A DNA stretch of 18,647 nucleotides from assembly GCA_036503065.1 (NCBI GenBank), contig DASXXM010000175.1, forward strand, positions 1 through 18,647, read 5' to 3'. The position numbers were made by a program, and so were the translations under genes. The notes beneath the pieces are model-generated. The model searched no databases. It was not told the origin of the DNA and saw only the letters and a program-made list of their open reading frames with translations. Below, in pieces: positions 1-7,150 of the stretch. Position 1 is the first letter of the stretch. Every line of letters begins with the position of its first letter. Source of the DNA: DATEPR01 sp036503065 (GTDB lineage Bacteria; Actinomycetota; Actinomycetes; Mycobacteriales; Pseudonocardiaceae).

Positions 1-332
1 CCGGACACGGCGGTGATGTCGTCGGTCAGTTCGACCTTGCGGTCGCGGCGGGTCTTGTCGTAGGCCACGTGGCGTAGCGAGGTGAGCAGGTAGGCGCGGA
101 ACGCCGAGTCCGGGCCGCGGCCGGCGCGCAGGGTGTCCAGCACCCGGGCGAACGCCTCGGACACCAGGTCGTCGGACTCCGCGCGGGACCGGGCCAGCTG
201 CCTGGCCAGGTTGTAGGCGGCCGACACGTGCCGCTCGTAGAGCGACCCGAACGCCTCGACCTGACCACCGCGGACCGCGTCGATCAGTTCGGCGTCGCTG
301 GGACCTTGGATCTCTGCAGGGACCGCGGCCAC
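1..332 (-). CDS. ECF-type RNA polymerase sigma factor, N-terminal part (runs off window)
   Basis: The 110 visible residues form sigma-70 region 2. Residues 14-30 (AELIDAVRGGQVEAFGS) open the domain. The core-polymerase-binding helix is around 52-70 (ESDDLVSEAFARVLDTL), and the -10-recognition helix around 78-99 (FRAYLLTSLRHVAYDKTRR). The protein would bind core RNA polymerase and direct it to a small set of promoters. The GTG start at 332 is chosen because GAGGAGGG (338-345 on the plus strand) lies 5 nt upstream. From family knowledge, actinobacterial sigma factors of this sequence type often carry long C-terminal extensions with a zinc-finger anti-sigma-like segment. That part lies outside the window, so the ECF subgroup cannot be assigned. 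The gene is divergent from the GGDEF-like gene across a 192-bp gap. Confidence 0.88.
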   Translation of the reverse strand, partial: MAAVPAEIQGPSDAELIDAVRGGQVEAFGSLYERHVSAAYNLARQLARSRAESDDLVSEAFARVLDTLRAGRGPDSAFRAYLLTSLRHVAYDKTRRDRKVELTDDITAVS

Positions 333-524
333 TTAATCCCTCCTCAGGTACCGGGGGTCAGTGTGACGGACCTGAATCCCGCTCGCCATGGCGGTTCGCC
401 TAACGAGTGTCGCGGACCGTAGTTGCGCCCGAGTTGGCAGTTGATTTCGCGTCATATCGGGGTATCCCTGGCGTCTGGTGACTGAGAGCGATCAACGGTT
501 CGGCCAACAGGAGGACAAGCGCCA
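333..524. promoter_or_regulatory. Divergent intergenic region between sigma factor and GGDEF-like gene
   Basis: This 192-bp gap must hold the promoters for both flanking genes. I see ribosome binding sites on both sides: GAGGAGGG for the sigma factor and AGGAGG at 509-514 for the GGDEF-like gene. A perfect 10-bp palindrome CGCCATGGCG lies at 384-393. No -10/-35 pair is convincing; TTGATT near 440 followed by TATCCC is the best weak candidate on the plus strand. No gene is visible here. Confidence 0.45.
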
Positions 525-1376
525 GTGGGAACGCGGGAGGTGTCGCCACCCGGGCGGGATGGCTGGGAAACAGCACGGCGTGGCGACTCGGCGTGCCATG
601 CCCTTCGTGCGCGGTGGCGGACGGCCAGCCTGGCATCCGGATGGCCGTTTCCCACCGACTGGGCGGTGGCCGAGGTGGACCTGGTCTGCGAGGCGGTGCT
701 CGCCGGCACCGATCCGGACCATGCGCTGGTCCAGCTCGGTCGGGCCAGAGCGCGGGCCGGCTCCGGCCTCGGCGAGACGCTCCAGGACGTGGCGGCCCTG
801 CACGCGGTGGTCACCGTGCCGGAGAACCACGACGGCCTGGTCTCCGCCGACCCCGATGCCACCCCGGCCCGGCTACTGCGCGTCACCGCGATGGCCTGGT
901 CCGACGTGCTCGTCCAGCAACTGGCACAGGGCGAGGTCCGGGACGGCCTGACCGGCCTCAACAACACGGCGTATCTGCGGGCCCGGCTGCGCGAGATCTA
1001 CCGGGAGGCGGCCGCAGGCGGGTTCGAGGCCAGGTCGCGCTACGTCCTCGTGGTGGTCGACGCCGACCTGGGCCACACCACCGGCTGGGCCCGCCTTGCC
1101 GCGATGGTGCTGCTGGCCGACGTGCTGCACACCGCGTTCGACGGCGGCCAGACCCTGGCCACGATCGGCCCGGCCACCATGGTGGTGCTGGCCGAACGCG
1201 ACGGCCGGCTGTCCGAGCGGGCCGCGGCCACCCGCTGGCTGACCACGGAACGGCTCGGCGTGGACCCGCAACTGCGCCAGGTCGGCGTGCCGTCGGTCCG
1301 GCTGGAACCGTTGCCGGCCACGCACGAGCACGCATGTCGGCTGGTCGCCGAGCTGGCCAGGACACCGGACCACTAG
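525..1376 (+). CDS. Degenerate GGDEF-fold protein
   Basis: The 283-aa protein has an N-terminal region (about 1-135) of unknown fold. A GGDEF-type domain follows, opening with DGLTGLNNTAYLRARL at 140-155, the standard first motif of diguanylate cyclases. The strand VLVVVDADLG (174-183) keeps an Asp where the family's first metal ligand sits. The catalytic RxGGDEF turn is absent: its place is taken by ATIGPATMVVL (212-222). Synthesis of cyclic di-GMP is therefore unlikely, and a regulatory or nucleotide-sensing role is more plausible (inference). The GTG start at 525 has AGGAGG 10 nt upstream. The stop precedes purK by only 12 nt, so the two are probably co-transcribed. I do not recognise a named homologue. 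Confidence 0.72.
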   Translation: MGTREVSPPGRDGWETARRGDSACHALRARWRTASLASGWPFPTDWAVAEVDLVCEAVLAGTDPDHALVQLGRARARAGSGLGETLQDVAALHAVVTVPENHDGLVSADPDATPARLLRVTAMAWSDVLVQQLAQGEVRDGLTGLNNTAYLRARLREIYREAAAGGFEARSRYVLVVVDADLGHTTGWARLAAMVLLADVLHTAFDGGQTLATIGPATMVVLAERDGRLSERAAATRWLTTERLGVDPQLRQVGVPSVRLEPLPATHEHACRLVAELARTPDH

Positions 1377-1388
1377 GCTCGCCTGTTC

Positions 1389-2582
1389 GTGGACCCTCGT
1401 ACCGGCCTTCCCGTCGTCGGCATGGTGGGCGGTGGCCAGCTCGCCAGGATGACCCATCAGGCGGCCATCGCCCTCGGCCAGTCGCTGCGCGTGCTCGCCG
1501 TGTCCGGCGACGAGCCGGCACCGCTGGTCGCGCCCGACGTCGACCTCGGCTCGCACACCGACCTGGCCGCGCTGCGCGCGTTCGCCGCGCACTGCGAGGT
1601 CGTCACGTTCGACCACGAGCACGTGCCCGTCGAGCACCTGCGCGCCCTGGTGGCCGACGGCGTCACCGTGCATCCCGGCCCGGACGCACTGGTCCACGCC
1701 CAGGACAAGCTCGTGATGCGCCGCCGCCTCGCCGAACTCGGCGTCCCGGTCCCGGCGTATGCCCCGGTCACGTCTGCTGAGGACGTCACCGAGTTCGCGG
1801 CACGGCATGGCTGGCCGTGCATGCTCAAGGCCGCGCGCGGCGGCTACGACGGCCGGGGCGTCTGGCTGCTGCGCGAGCCGGACGATGCGCTGGTGGCCTC
1901 GCTGGTGGCGGGTGGCACGCCGCTGTTGGTCGAGCAGTTCGTGACCATGCGCCGGGAACTCGCGGCACTCGTGGCCCGGTCGCCGTTCGGTCAGGGCGCG
2001 TCCTGGCCGGTGGTGGAGACCGTCCAGTCCGACGGCATCTGCGTCGAGGTCATCGCGCCCGCACCCGGCCTGAGCGCCGCCACCGCCGACGAGGCCCAAC
2101 GGCTGGCGCTGCGAGTGGCCGAGGAGTTGGGCGTGGTCGGCGTCCTCGCGGTCGAACTGTTCGAGACCGACGAGGGCCTCGTCGTCAACGAGCTGGCCAT
2201 GCGCCCGCACAACTCCGGCCACTGGACCATCGACGGGTCGGTCACGTCGCAGTTCGAACAGCACATCCGCGCGGTCCTGGACTACCCGCTCGGCGCGACC
2301 GACCCGGTGGCGCCGGTGACCGTGATGGCCAACGTCCTGGGCGCGGCCCATGCGGACGTCATGTCCCTTGACGAGCGGCTGCACCACCTGTTCGCCCGGT
2401 TCGGACAGGCCAAGGTCCACCTGTACGGCAAGGCGGAGCGGCCCGGACGCAAGATCGGGCACGTGACGGTCGTCGGCAGGGAACTGGCGCCGGTCCGCCG
2501 CGTCGCGTCGCTGGCCGCGCACTGGCTGGCCACCGGCCAGTGGGCCGACGGCTACGACATCCACGAAGGAGACCACGCATGA
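1389..2582 (+). CDS. purK: N5-carboxyaminoimidazole ribonucleotide synthetase
   Basis: PurK (397 aa) uses ATP and bicarbonate to convert AIR to N5-CAIR in cytosolic purine biosynthesis. It is an ATP-grasp enzyme of normal family length. Visible motifs are the N-terminal GMVGGGQLARM (11-21), FDHEHVP (74-80), the ATP-grasp loop LKAARGGYDGRGV (146-158), and the C-terminal metal/ATP segment NELAMRPHNSGHW (267-279) followed by SQFEQH. DHEH in place of the enterobacterial EFEN is, as I recall, usual for actinobacterial PurK. The GTG start at 1389 has no strong ribosome binding site and lies 12 nt after the upstream stop, which suggests coupled translation. It overlaps purE by 4 bp (ATGA). Confidence 0.96.
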   Translation: MDPRTGLPVVGMVGGGQLARMTHQAAIALGQSLRVLAVSGDEPAPLVAPDVDLGSHTDLAALRAFAAHCEVVTFDHEHVPVEHLRALVADGVTVHPGPDALVHAQDKLVMRRRLAELGVPVPAYAPVTSAEDVTEFAARHGWPCMLKAARGGYDGRGVWLLREPDDALVASLVAGGTPLLVEQFVTMRRELAALVARSPFGQGASWPVVETVQSDGICVEVIAPAPGLSAATADEAQRLALRVAEELGVVGVLAVELFETDEGLVVNELAMRPHNSGHWTIDGSVTSQFEQHIRAVLDYPLGATDPVAPVTVMANVLGAAHADVMSLDERLHHLFARFGQAKVHLYGKAERPGRKIGHVTVVGRELAPVRRVASLAAHWLATGQWADGYDIHEGDHA

Positions 2583-3091
2583 CATCCCCGGTCGTCGGCG
2601 TGATCATGGGCAGCGACTCGGACTGGCCCGTGATGCGGGCCGCGGCCCTCGCCCTGGCCGAGTTCGACGTCGCACACGAGGTCAGCGTCGTCTCGGCGCA
2701 CCGCACCCCGCAACGGATGCTGGACTACGCCGCGTCCGCGGCGGAACGCGGCCTGCGGGTGATCATCGCCGGTGCCGGCGGCGCGGCGCACCTGCCCGGC
2801 ATGGTGGCGTCGGCCACGGTCCTGCCGGTGATCGGCGTGCCCGTCCCGCTCGCGTACCTGGACGGCATGGATTCGTTGATGTCGATCGTGCAGATGCCGG
2901 CAGGCGTGCCGGTGGCCACCGTGTCGATCGCGGGCGCGCGCAACGCGGGCCTGCTCGCCGTGCGCATTCTGGGCGCGACGGACGCGAACCTGCGCGCGAG
3001 GATGGCCGAATTCCAGCAGACCCTGGCACGATCGGTACTGGCGAAGGATGCGGCGCTACGGGCGAGCGAGGACACAGCGGCCGGCACGTGA
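2579..3091 (+). CDS. purE: N5-carboxyaminoimidazole ribonucleotide mutase
   Basis: PurE (170 aa) is the class I mutase that converts N5-CAIR to CAIR, the step after PurK. Key motifs are GSDSDW (11-16, substrate phosphate and ribose site), SAHRTP (39-44, with the catalytic His41), AGAGGAAHLPGM (64-75) and SLMSIVQMPAGVPVATV (99-115). Length matches the family. The ATG at 2579 is chosen over an in-frame upstream start at 2540: AAGGAG (2566-2571) lies 7 nt before it, the ATGA overlap with the purK stop is typical coupling, and the protein then begins MTSPVVGVIMGSDSD as in homologues. Confidence 0.96.
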   Translation: MTSPVVGVIMGSDSDWPVMRAAALALAEFDVAHEVSVVSAHRTPQRMLDYAASAAERGLRVIIAGAGGAAHLPGMVASATVLPVIGVPVPLAYLDGMDSLMSIVQMPAGVPVATVSIAGARNAGLLAVRILGATDANLRARMAEFQQTLARSVLAKDAALRASEDTAAGT

Positions 3092-3140
3092 ACGCGTACT
3101 AACATCGTCCCCGGGCCCGTACTACTGAGAGGTAACCACC

Positions 3141-4301
3141 GTGGACGCGAGCTTCGGCACCTACCAGCTGGCAGAAGAGCACGACGCGCTCCGCGAGGCC
3201 GTTCGCGCCCTGGCCGAGAAGGAGATCGCACCGCACGCGGCCGAGGTGGACGAGCAGGAGCGCTACCCGGTCGAGGCCCGCGACGCCCTGATCAAGGCCG
3301 GCTTCCACGCCGTGCACATTCCAGCGGACTACGCGGGCGAGGGCGCCGACTCGGTGGCCACGTGCATCCTGATCGAGGAGGTCGCCAGGGTCTGCGCGTC
3401 CAGCTCCCTGATCCCCGCCGTCAACAAGCTGGGCACGATGCCGATCATCCTGGCGGGCTCGGCGGACCTGAAGCAGTACGTCCTCCCCGCGATCGCCCAC
3501 GGCGAAACCGCTTCCTACGCACTGAGCGAGCGCGAGGCAGGCTCGGACACGGCCGCCATGAAGACCAGGGCCAGGCTGGATGGCGACCACTGGATACTCA
3601 ACGGCACCAAGGCCTGGATCACCAACGCGGGCGAGTCAACGTGGTACACGGTGATGGCGGTGACGGACCCGAACGCCGCGAAACCGGCCAACGGCATCTC
3701 GGCCTTCGTGGTCCGCGCCGACGACCCCGGCTTCGAAGTAGGCCCGAAGGAACGGAAGCTCGGTATCAAAGGCTCCCCGACAAGGGAGATCTACTTCACC
3801 GACTGCGCCATCCCCGCCGACCGCATCATCGGCGACCCCGGCACGGGTCTGAAGACGGCGCTGCGCACCCTGGACCACACCCGCCCCACCATCGGCGCCC
3901 AGGCCGTGGGTATCGCCCAGGGCGCACTGGACGCGTCGATCCAGTATGTGAAGGAACGCAAGCAGTTCGGCAAGGCGGTCGCCGATTTCCAGGGCGTCCA
4001 GTTCATCCTCGCCGACATGGCCATGAAGATCGAAGCCGCCCGCCACCTGGTGTACGTAGCGGCGGCAAAGGCGGAACGCGGCGAACCCAACCTGGGCTTC
4101 ATCTCCAGCGCCGCCAAGTGCTTCGCCTCCGATGTGGCCATGGAGGTAACAACAGACGCAGTACAACTCTTCGGCGGCGCAGGCTACACCCGTGACTTCC
4201 CGGTAGAACGCATGATGCGCGACGCCAAGATCACCCAGATCTACGAGGGCACCAACCAAATCCAACGCATGGTGATGGCCCGGCAACTGCTGAGGGGCTA
4301 G
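3141..4301 (+). CDS. Acyl-CoA dehydrogenase, FadE25-like
   Basis: A flavoprotein (386 aa) that introduces the alpha-beta double bond into acyl-CoA thioesters. Visible motifs are YALSEREAGSDTAAM (126-140, first family signature), KAWITNAGES (157-166) for FAD/substrate contacts, ERKQFGKAVADFQGVQ in the C-terminal helical domain, and QLFGGAGYTRDFPVERMMRD (second signature). The catalytic base is probably Glu369 in YEGTNQIQ. Chain-length preference cannot be read from sequence. Its place directly after purE matches, from memory, fadE25-purE-purK of M. tuberculosis (Rv3274c-Rv3276c). The GTG at 3141 has GAGAGG 8 nt upstream. A cluster of A-ending codons (GTA, ACA, GCA, CAA) near 4141-4210 departs from the rest of the gene. 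The last 57 bp recur in decayed form at 7151-7207. Confidence 0.93.
   Translation: MDASFGTYQLAEEHDALREAVRALAEKEIAPHAAEVDEQERYPVEARDALIKAGFHAVHIPADYAGEGADSVATCILIEEVARVCASSSLIPAVNKLGTMPIILAGSADLKQYVLPAIAHGETASYALSEREAGSDTAAMKTRARLDGDHWILNGTKAWITNAGESTWYTVMAVTDPNAAKPANGISAFVVRADDPGFEVGPKERKLGIKGSPTREIYFTDCAIPADRIIGDPGTGLKTALRTLDHTRPTIGAQAVGIAQGALDASIQYVKERKQFGKAVADFQGVQFILADMAMKIEAARHLVYVAAAKAERGEPNLGFISSAAKCFASDVAMEVTTDAVQLFGGAGYTRDFPVERMMRDAKITQIYEGTNQIQRMVMARQLLRG
4245..4301 (+). repeat. Intact copy of duplicated fadE 3' end (possible left boundary of island)
   Basis: The last 57 bp of the acyl-CoA dehydrogenase gene, coding EGTNQIQRMVMARQLLRG and TAG, recur as a diverged copy at 7151-7207 in the same orientation. 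The two copies are the same length and end in the same stop codon. They may be the left and right ends of an insertion at the 3' end of fadE (inference). Confidence 0.55.
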
Positions 4302-4318
4302 ATCAACGGTCATTGCTC

Positions 4319-4353
4319 TGGCCTGATCATGTATCGTTTCCATGATCAGGCCA
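4319..4353 (+). terminator. Hairpin terminator after the acyl-CoA dehydrogenase gene
   Basis: TGGCCTGATCATG (4319-4331) pairs perfectly with CATGATCAGGCCA (4341-4353) around a 9-nt loop, giving a 13-bp stem that starts 17 nt after the stop codon. There is no U-tract, as is common for actinobacterial hairpin terminators. Because it is symmetric it may also act for the convergent nuclease gene whose stop is at 4394. Confidence 0.8.
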
Positions 4354-4365
4354 CCTCCAGGCCGT
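4344..4365 (+). repeat. 22-bp direct repeat, left copy
   Basis: The 22 bases beginning GATCAGGCC and ending CAGGCCGT match 7007-7028 at 19 of 22 positions, and all three differences are transitions. This copy overlaps the right arm of the fadE terminator hairpin. Both copies lie just inside the putative island boundaries. Confidence 0.5.
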
Positions 4366-4393
4366 CGACAGTCTTCAGACCGACCACGCCGTC

Positions 4394-5062
4394 TTACTGC
4401 AAACTCTCTACTTGACGTACGAAACTCTCCCAGCTTTGCGATTTGCCGGCGGGTGTTCTAGCAATCCCAAGTTCCACAATTCGCTGGGCGATGCGTTCAG
4501 AATCAGCTTCTGCATAGTCGGCGAAACGGATTCCTCGGCGTAGTGAATTCGGTCGTACGCACGCCATGAGCTTCTCTTTAGAGTCTCGGATCTTACCGAC
4601 ATCCTTACCGACGTATTGATCGGGATCCCGCCAAGCCTTGTGCAACGAGCCTACCGCCGACGGGAACAAGAACCACCACGACTCAAGTTCCCAAGCAGGT
4701 ACTGCAGCAATAATAGCGCCCGGCAGCGACGAATAGAGAGATTTGATCGCTTCCTCAATAGCCATATGTGCAGGCTCACAGTCGTCCGCATCTTGATGAA
4801 ATACAGTCGCGTATACCGGCACTACTGCATTCAATGCTCGCACTACCGCTCGTACCTTAGCCACACGATCTAGCTGCTTTGCTCGCTCGACGCCCTTAAC
4901 AAGCGACAACGGCTTGCGGAGCACCTTTGGGCGAAACCGAGTTGGCTCCTTGATCAATTCAAAGAGCAAGATCTTGATTGCATTCCTGTCGTGGTCGTCT
5001 TCGCCGAAAAACACAACATATGACTTGCCGCGAAGACTGTTGGTATCAAGGTTTCGACTCAT
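4394..5062 (-). CDS. TOPRIM-like (DUF4276/OLD-type) putative nuclease, partner of AAA ATPase
   Basis: This 222-aa protein has the residue pattern of a TOPRIM nuclease fold. An acidic residue follows the first strand (SYVVFFGEDDHD, Glu21), and a second acidic cluster follows a hydrophobic strand (TVFHQDADD, Asp91/93/94). AAVPAWELESWWFLFP (119-134) and the later DSKEKL (160-165) resemble DUF4276-type proteins. From family knowledge, such proteins pair with ABC-type AAA ATPases in OLD-like and PARIS-like defence modules, where the TOPRIM part cuts nucleic acid once activated. The ATG at 5062 overlaps the ATPase stop by 4 bp (ATGA), so translation is coupled; an in-frame start 33 nt upstream is less likely. 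GC is about 50 %, far below the flanks, which indicates transfer. The family assignment is by motif only. Confidence 0.68.
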   Translation of the reverse strand: MSRNLDTNSLRGKSYVVFFGEDDHDRNAIKILLFELIKEPTRFRPKVLRKPLSLVKGVERAKQLDRVAKVRAVVRALNAVVPVYATVFHQDADDCEPAHMAIEEAIKSLYSSLPGAIIAAVPAWELESWWFLFPSAVGSLHKAWRDPDQYVGKDVGKIRDSKEKLMACVRPNSLRRGIRFADYAEADSERIAQRIVELGIARTPAGKSQSWESFVRQVESLQ

Positions 5063-6288
5063 TTTGGAATGCCGCCCAAGGCTCCAGTAAACCACAATTC
5101 ACCTAGGCCGAGCTCGCCATCTAGTGCAATCTCCATTTGGCGAACTTGCTCCGAACTTATCGCAGGTATCGCCGATGATGCGTCACTCCGTCGCTCGCAT
5201 ACGATCAGTTCATGGGCGTAGAGTCGGTTCACAAGCGGTGGAGAGTGTGTAGCAACCAAGAGTTGCGTGCGCCTAGAGGCATCTCTGAGCAATTCAACTA
5301 GTCGATCAAGAACGTGAGGATGCAGGCCATGGTCAATCTCTTCGATACATGTCAGCTTAGGTGGATGGGGGTCATATAGCAGAGCCAGCAATGCTAGCGC
5401 GCGAATCGAACCGAACGACATATCGGCCAGATCTGTAAGGCCCTTTAGGCCTTCCTCCTTAATCTTCAGAACGGTTGCGTCCGTCGCTCCACCGACCGAG
5501 TCAAATTCGATGTGAGCCAGGCCTGGGATGAAGAATCTGGCGTCCTCAACCAGGTTAATAAATAGGTCTTCGTGCTCAAGATACATATACTGCAAGAATG
5601 CCGCGAGATTGTCACCGTTCTCGTTTAGGTGCCGAGAAGTCATAACAGCACTTGGGAGACGCGCCGCAGCAACATTAACCTCAAAGACACGGAAGCTCGC
5701 AAACAGTTCGGCTAGCGCATCTACTTGCTCGCCGCCTTGCTCACGACCCAATCTTGGCAATGTGGCAAGGCCGAGCGAACCCTCGCGCAGACTTGTACGG
5801 AAATCGACTTCATCGTCGTCTTCAATAAACGAGATATCGCCGCCATTAATAGTAATTCGACGACCGCGTCCCGCTGTGCGCTTGAACAAGAATTCTTCAG
5901 TACGATTAAGAACGCGACGGGGCTTATCGTCTGCCCTCGATGCGCGAACCGCAAGCGTTCGAAAGGTAAGGGTATAGTTGTCTGTCGCTCGCTCATTGCT
6001 ATGTTTGGTAACAGCCGCCTCGATGCCAATCTTTACCCGCGCGCTCAGGTGAGTACCTTCACCTCTGAAAAGAAGACGATCCATGCCGCCACGTCGACGA
6101 ACCGCAGGCTCTAGGTCCTCTCGAACTGAATCGCCCAAGAAGCGAATCACGTCTAGAAGGTTAGTTTTTCCCGCTCCATTAGGACCAACCAAGACGTTTA
6201 ACATCCCCAGATGCAGGTCAACCTTGCGCAGGCTCTTGAAGTTCTCTACCGTCAGGCGGAGAAGGTAAGGTGGGACTCTTGCGGCCAT
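5059..6288 (-). CDS. AAA/ABC-type ATPase of OLD/RecF-like family (AAA_15/AAA_21)
   Basis: The 409-aa protein opens LRLTVENFKSLRKVDLHLG (10-28), the RecF/SMC-like first strand. Walker A is GPNGAGKTN (35-43). A degenerate ABC signature MSFGSIRALALLALL lies at 290-304. Walker B with its catalytic glutamate is TCIEEIDHGLHP (313-324), and the switch histidine is His348 in LLVATHSPPLV. The C-terminus GELWFTGALGG (396-406) is of the type seen in stand-alone AAA_21 ATPases. It probably dimerises on ATP and DNA and controls the downstream nuclease in an anti-phage role (inference). The ATG at 6288 has no clear ribosome binding site. GC is about 50 %. Leu30 is a TTA codon, rare in high-GC actinobacteria and, in Streptomyces, dependent on bldA tRNA. 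Confidence 0.85.
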   Translation of the reverse strand: MAARVPPYLLRLTVENFKSLRKVDLHLGMLNVLVGPNGAGKTNLLDVIRFLGDSVREDLEPAVRRRGGMDRLLFRGEGTHLSARVKIGIEAAVTKHSNERATDNYTLTFRTLAVRASRADDKPRRVLNRTEEFLFKRTAGRGRRITINGGDISFIEDDDEVDFRTSLREGSLGLATLPRLGREQGGEQVDALAELFASFRVFEVNVAAARLPSAVMTSRHLNENGDNLAAFLQYMYLEHEDLFINLVEDARFFIPGLAHIEFDSVGGATDATVLKIKEEGLKGLTDLADMSFGSIRALALLALLYDPHPPKLTCIEEIDHGLHPHVLDRLVELLRDASRRTQLLVATHSPPLVNRLYAHELIVCERRSDASSAIPAISSEQVRQMEIALDGELGLGELWFTGALGGIPK

Positions 6289-6327
6289 GCGCTACAGTGT
6301 AGGACTATAAGTTCACTGTATCAGCGC
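6289..6327 (-). promoter_or_regulatory. Candidate promoter/operator of the ATPase-nuclease operon
   Basis: Immediately upstream of the ATPase start lies a perfect 7-bp inverted repeat: TACAGTG at 6293-6299 and CACTGTA at 6314-6320 on the plus strand, 14 nt apart. GCGC flanks each arm, directly on one side and after 3 nt on the other. Between the arms, on the minus strand, is TATAGT (6309-6304), a good -10 match; transcription would then begin about 10 nt before the ATG. I see no -35 box. The arrangement suits a repressor site over a promoter, or a hairpin in a very short leader. Confidence 0.5.
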
Positions 6328-7150
6328 ATCCTTGGTCGACACGCTGCATAACATGTAATGCACACCACCGAGCGCGAGCGAGCGAACGTTTGCTATTGCG
6401 AATCGGTTACACGTCCTGATCACTCGGCATGAGACCCTGTCACCAAGGGACGCTGCCAACGCCAAGATCGGTCCTGTGCGCTACCGGCCTCGACTAGCGG
6501 TCTGTTGTCACCTGGTTGTGGGGGCTGTTGTCTGGCTTCGGGCTTCGTGTACTGCTGAATTGGCACTATGGGATCAAGTCGCGCTGCCCGTCGCGTTTGG
6601 CAGATGTTCCCCGGCCGGCCCGGCACACCGGCCTGCCGCAGCACTTGGCGACGAGTATCGGGCTGTGACGGTCGCCGACGTGGCCAGCCTGATCAAGTTG
6701 GGCGCTGCCGACGTGAACCTCCTCGAGGGTGAGCTGACCCGTCACGTAGCGTGCCGTGCGAGCGATGCGTGTCATCGGTGTGCGTCCCACCATGTGCACA
6801 GCGCCGTGAATGCAGTGTTCAGGGTGGAGAGTAGCCAGCGCGGCAGTCGATCGATCGGACCGACAGCAGGCCGCGTATACGCAGCTCCAGGACGGGTGGC
6901 GGGTAATGAGGACCGCGGCGGGATCACCATCCACCCGCTGCCGGGTCGGCTGGCAGTGTCTATAGCGGCGATGCCGAGCGGACGATCAGGGCACCGGCCG
7001 GGTCAAGATCAGGCCGTCTTCAGGCCGTAGAGGTTGGGCAGTGGTGAGAACCGGCGAGAACTACTGAGATGTGTTTCAGCACTTCAGCCGGTGTGCCGAC
7101 CGTTCATCGCCATGTCGGAATCGTCCAGGTGTGAAATCATTACGACCTGC
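6328..7150. other. About 820 bp without a convincing gene
   Basis: GC rises again to roughly 60 %. Open frames exist (for example 6476-7030 plus, 6566-6934 minus), but none has a ribosome binding site, a recognisable motif or actinobacterial codon use. I searched by eye for integrase, recombinase or transposase motifs and for tRNA and found none. The only structures supported are the 22-bp repeat at 7007-7028 and the boundary at 7151. It could be decayed mobile-element DNA. Confidence 0.4.
7007..7028 (+). repeat. 22-bp direct repeat, right copy
   Basis: Matches 4344-4365 at 19 of 22 positions, with only transitions as differences. It lies 123 bp before the decayed fadE 3' end, about 2.66 kb from its partner. 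Confidence 0.5.

Noticed and set aside
873..2585. A 570-codon open frame on the minus strand
   Set aside because: It lies antisense across the GGDEF-like gene and purK, has no motif or ribosome binding site, and its composition is that of a high-GC shadow frame.
6420..6934. Possible decayed transposase or integrase on the minus strand
   Set aside because: I tried the frames by eye for IS110-, IS4- and tyrosine-recombinase motifs and found none. Inverted repeats typical of an insertion sequence were also not seen.
6476..7030. Possible 184-aa gene in the gene-poor stretch
   Set aside because: No ribosome binding site, no recognisable domain, cysteine- and arginine-rich random-looking sequence, and competing open frames on the other strand.
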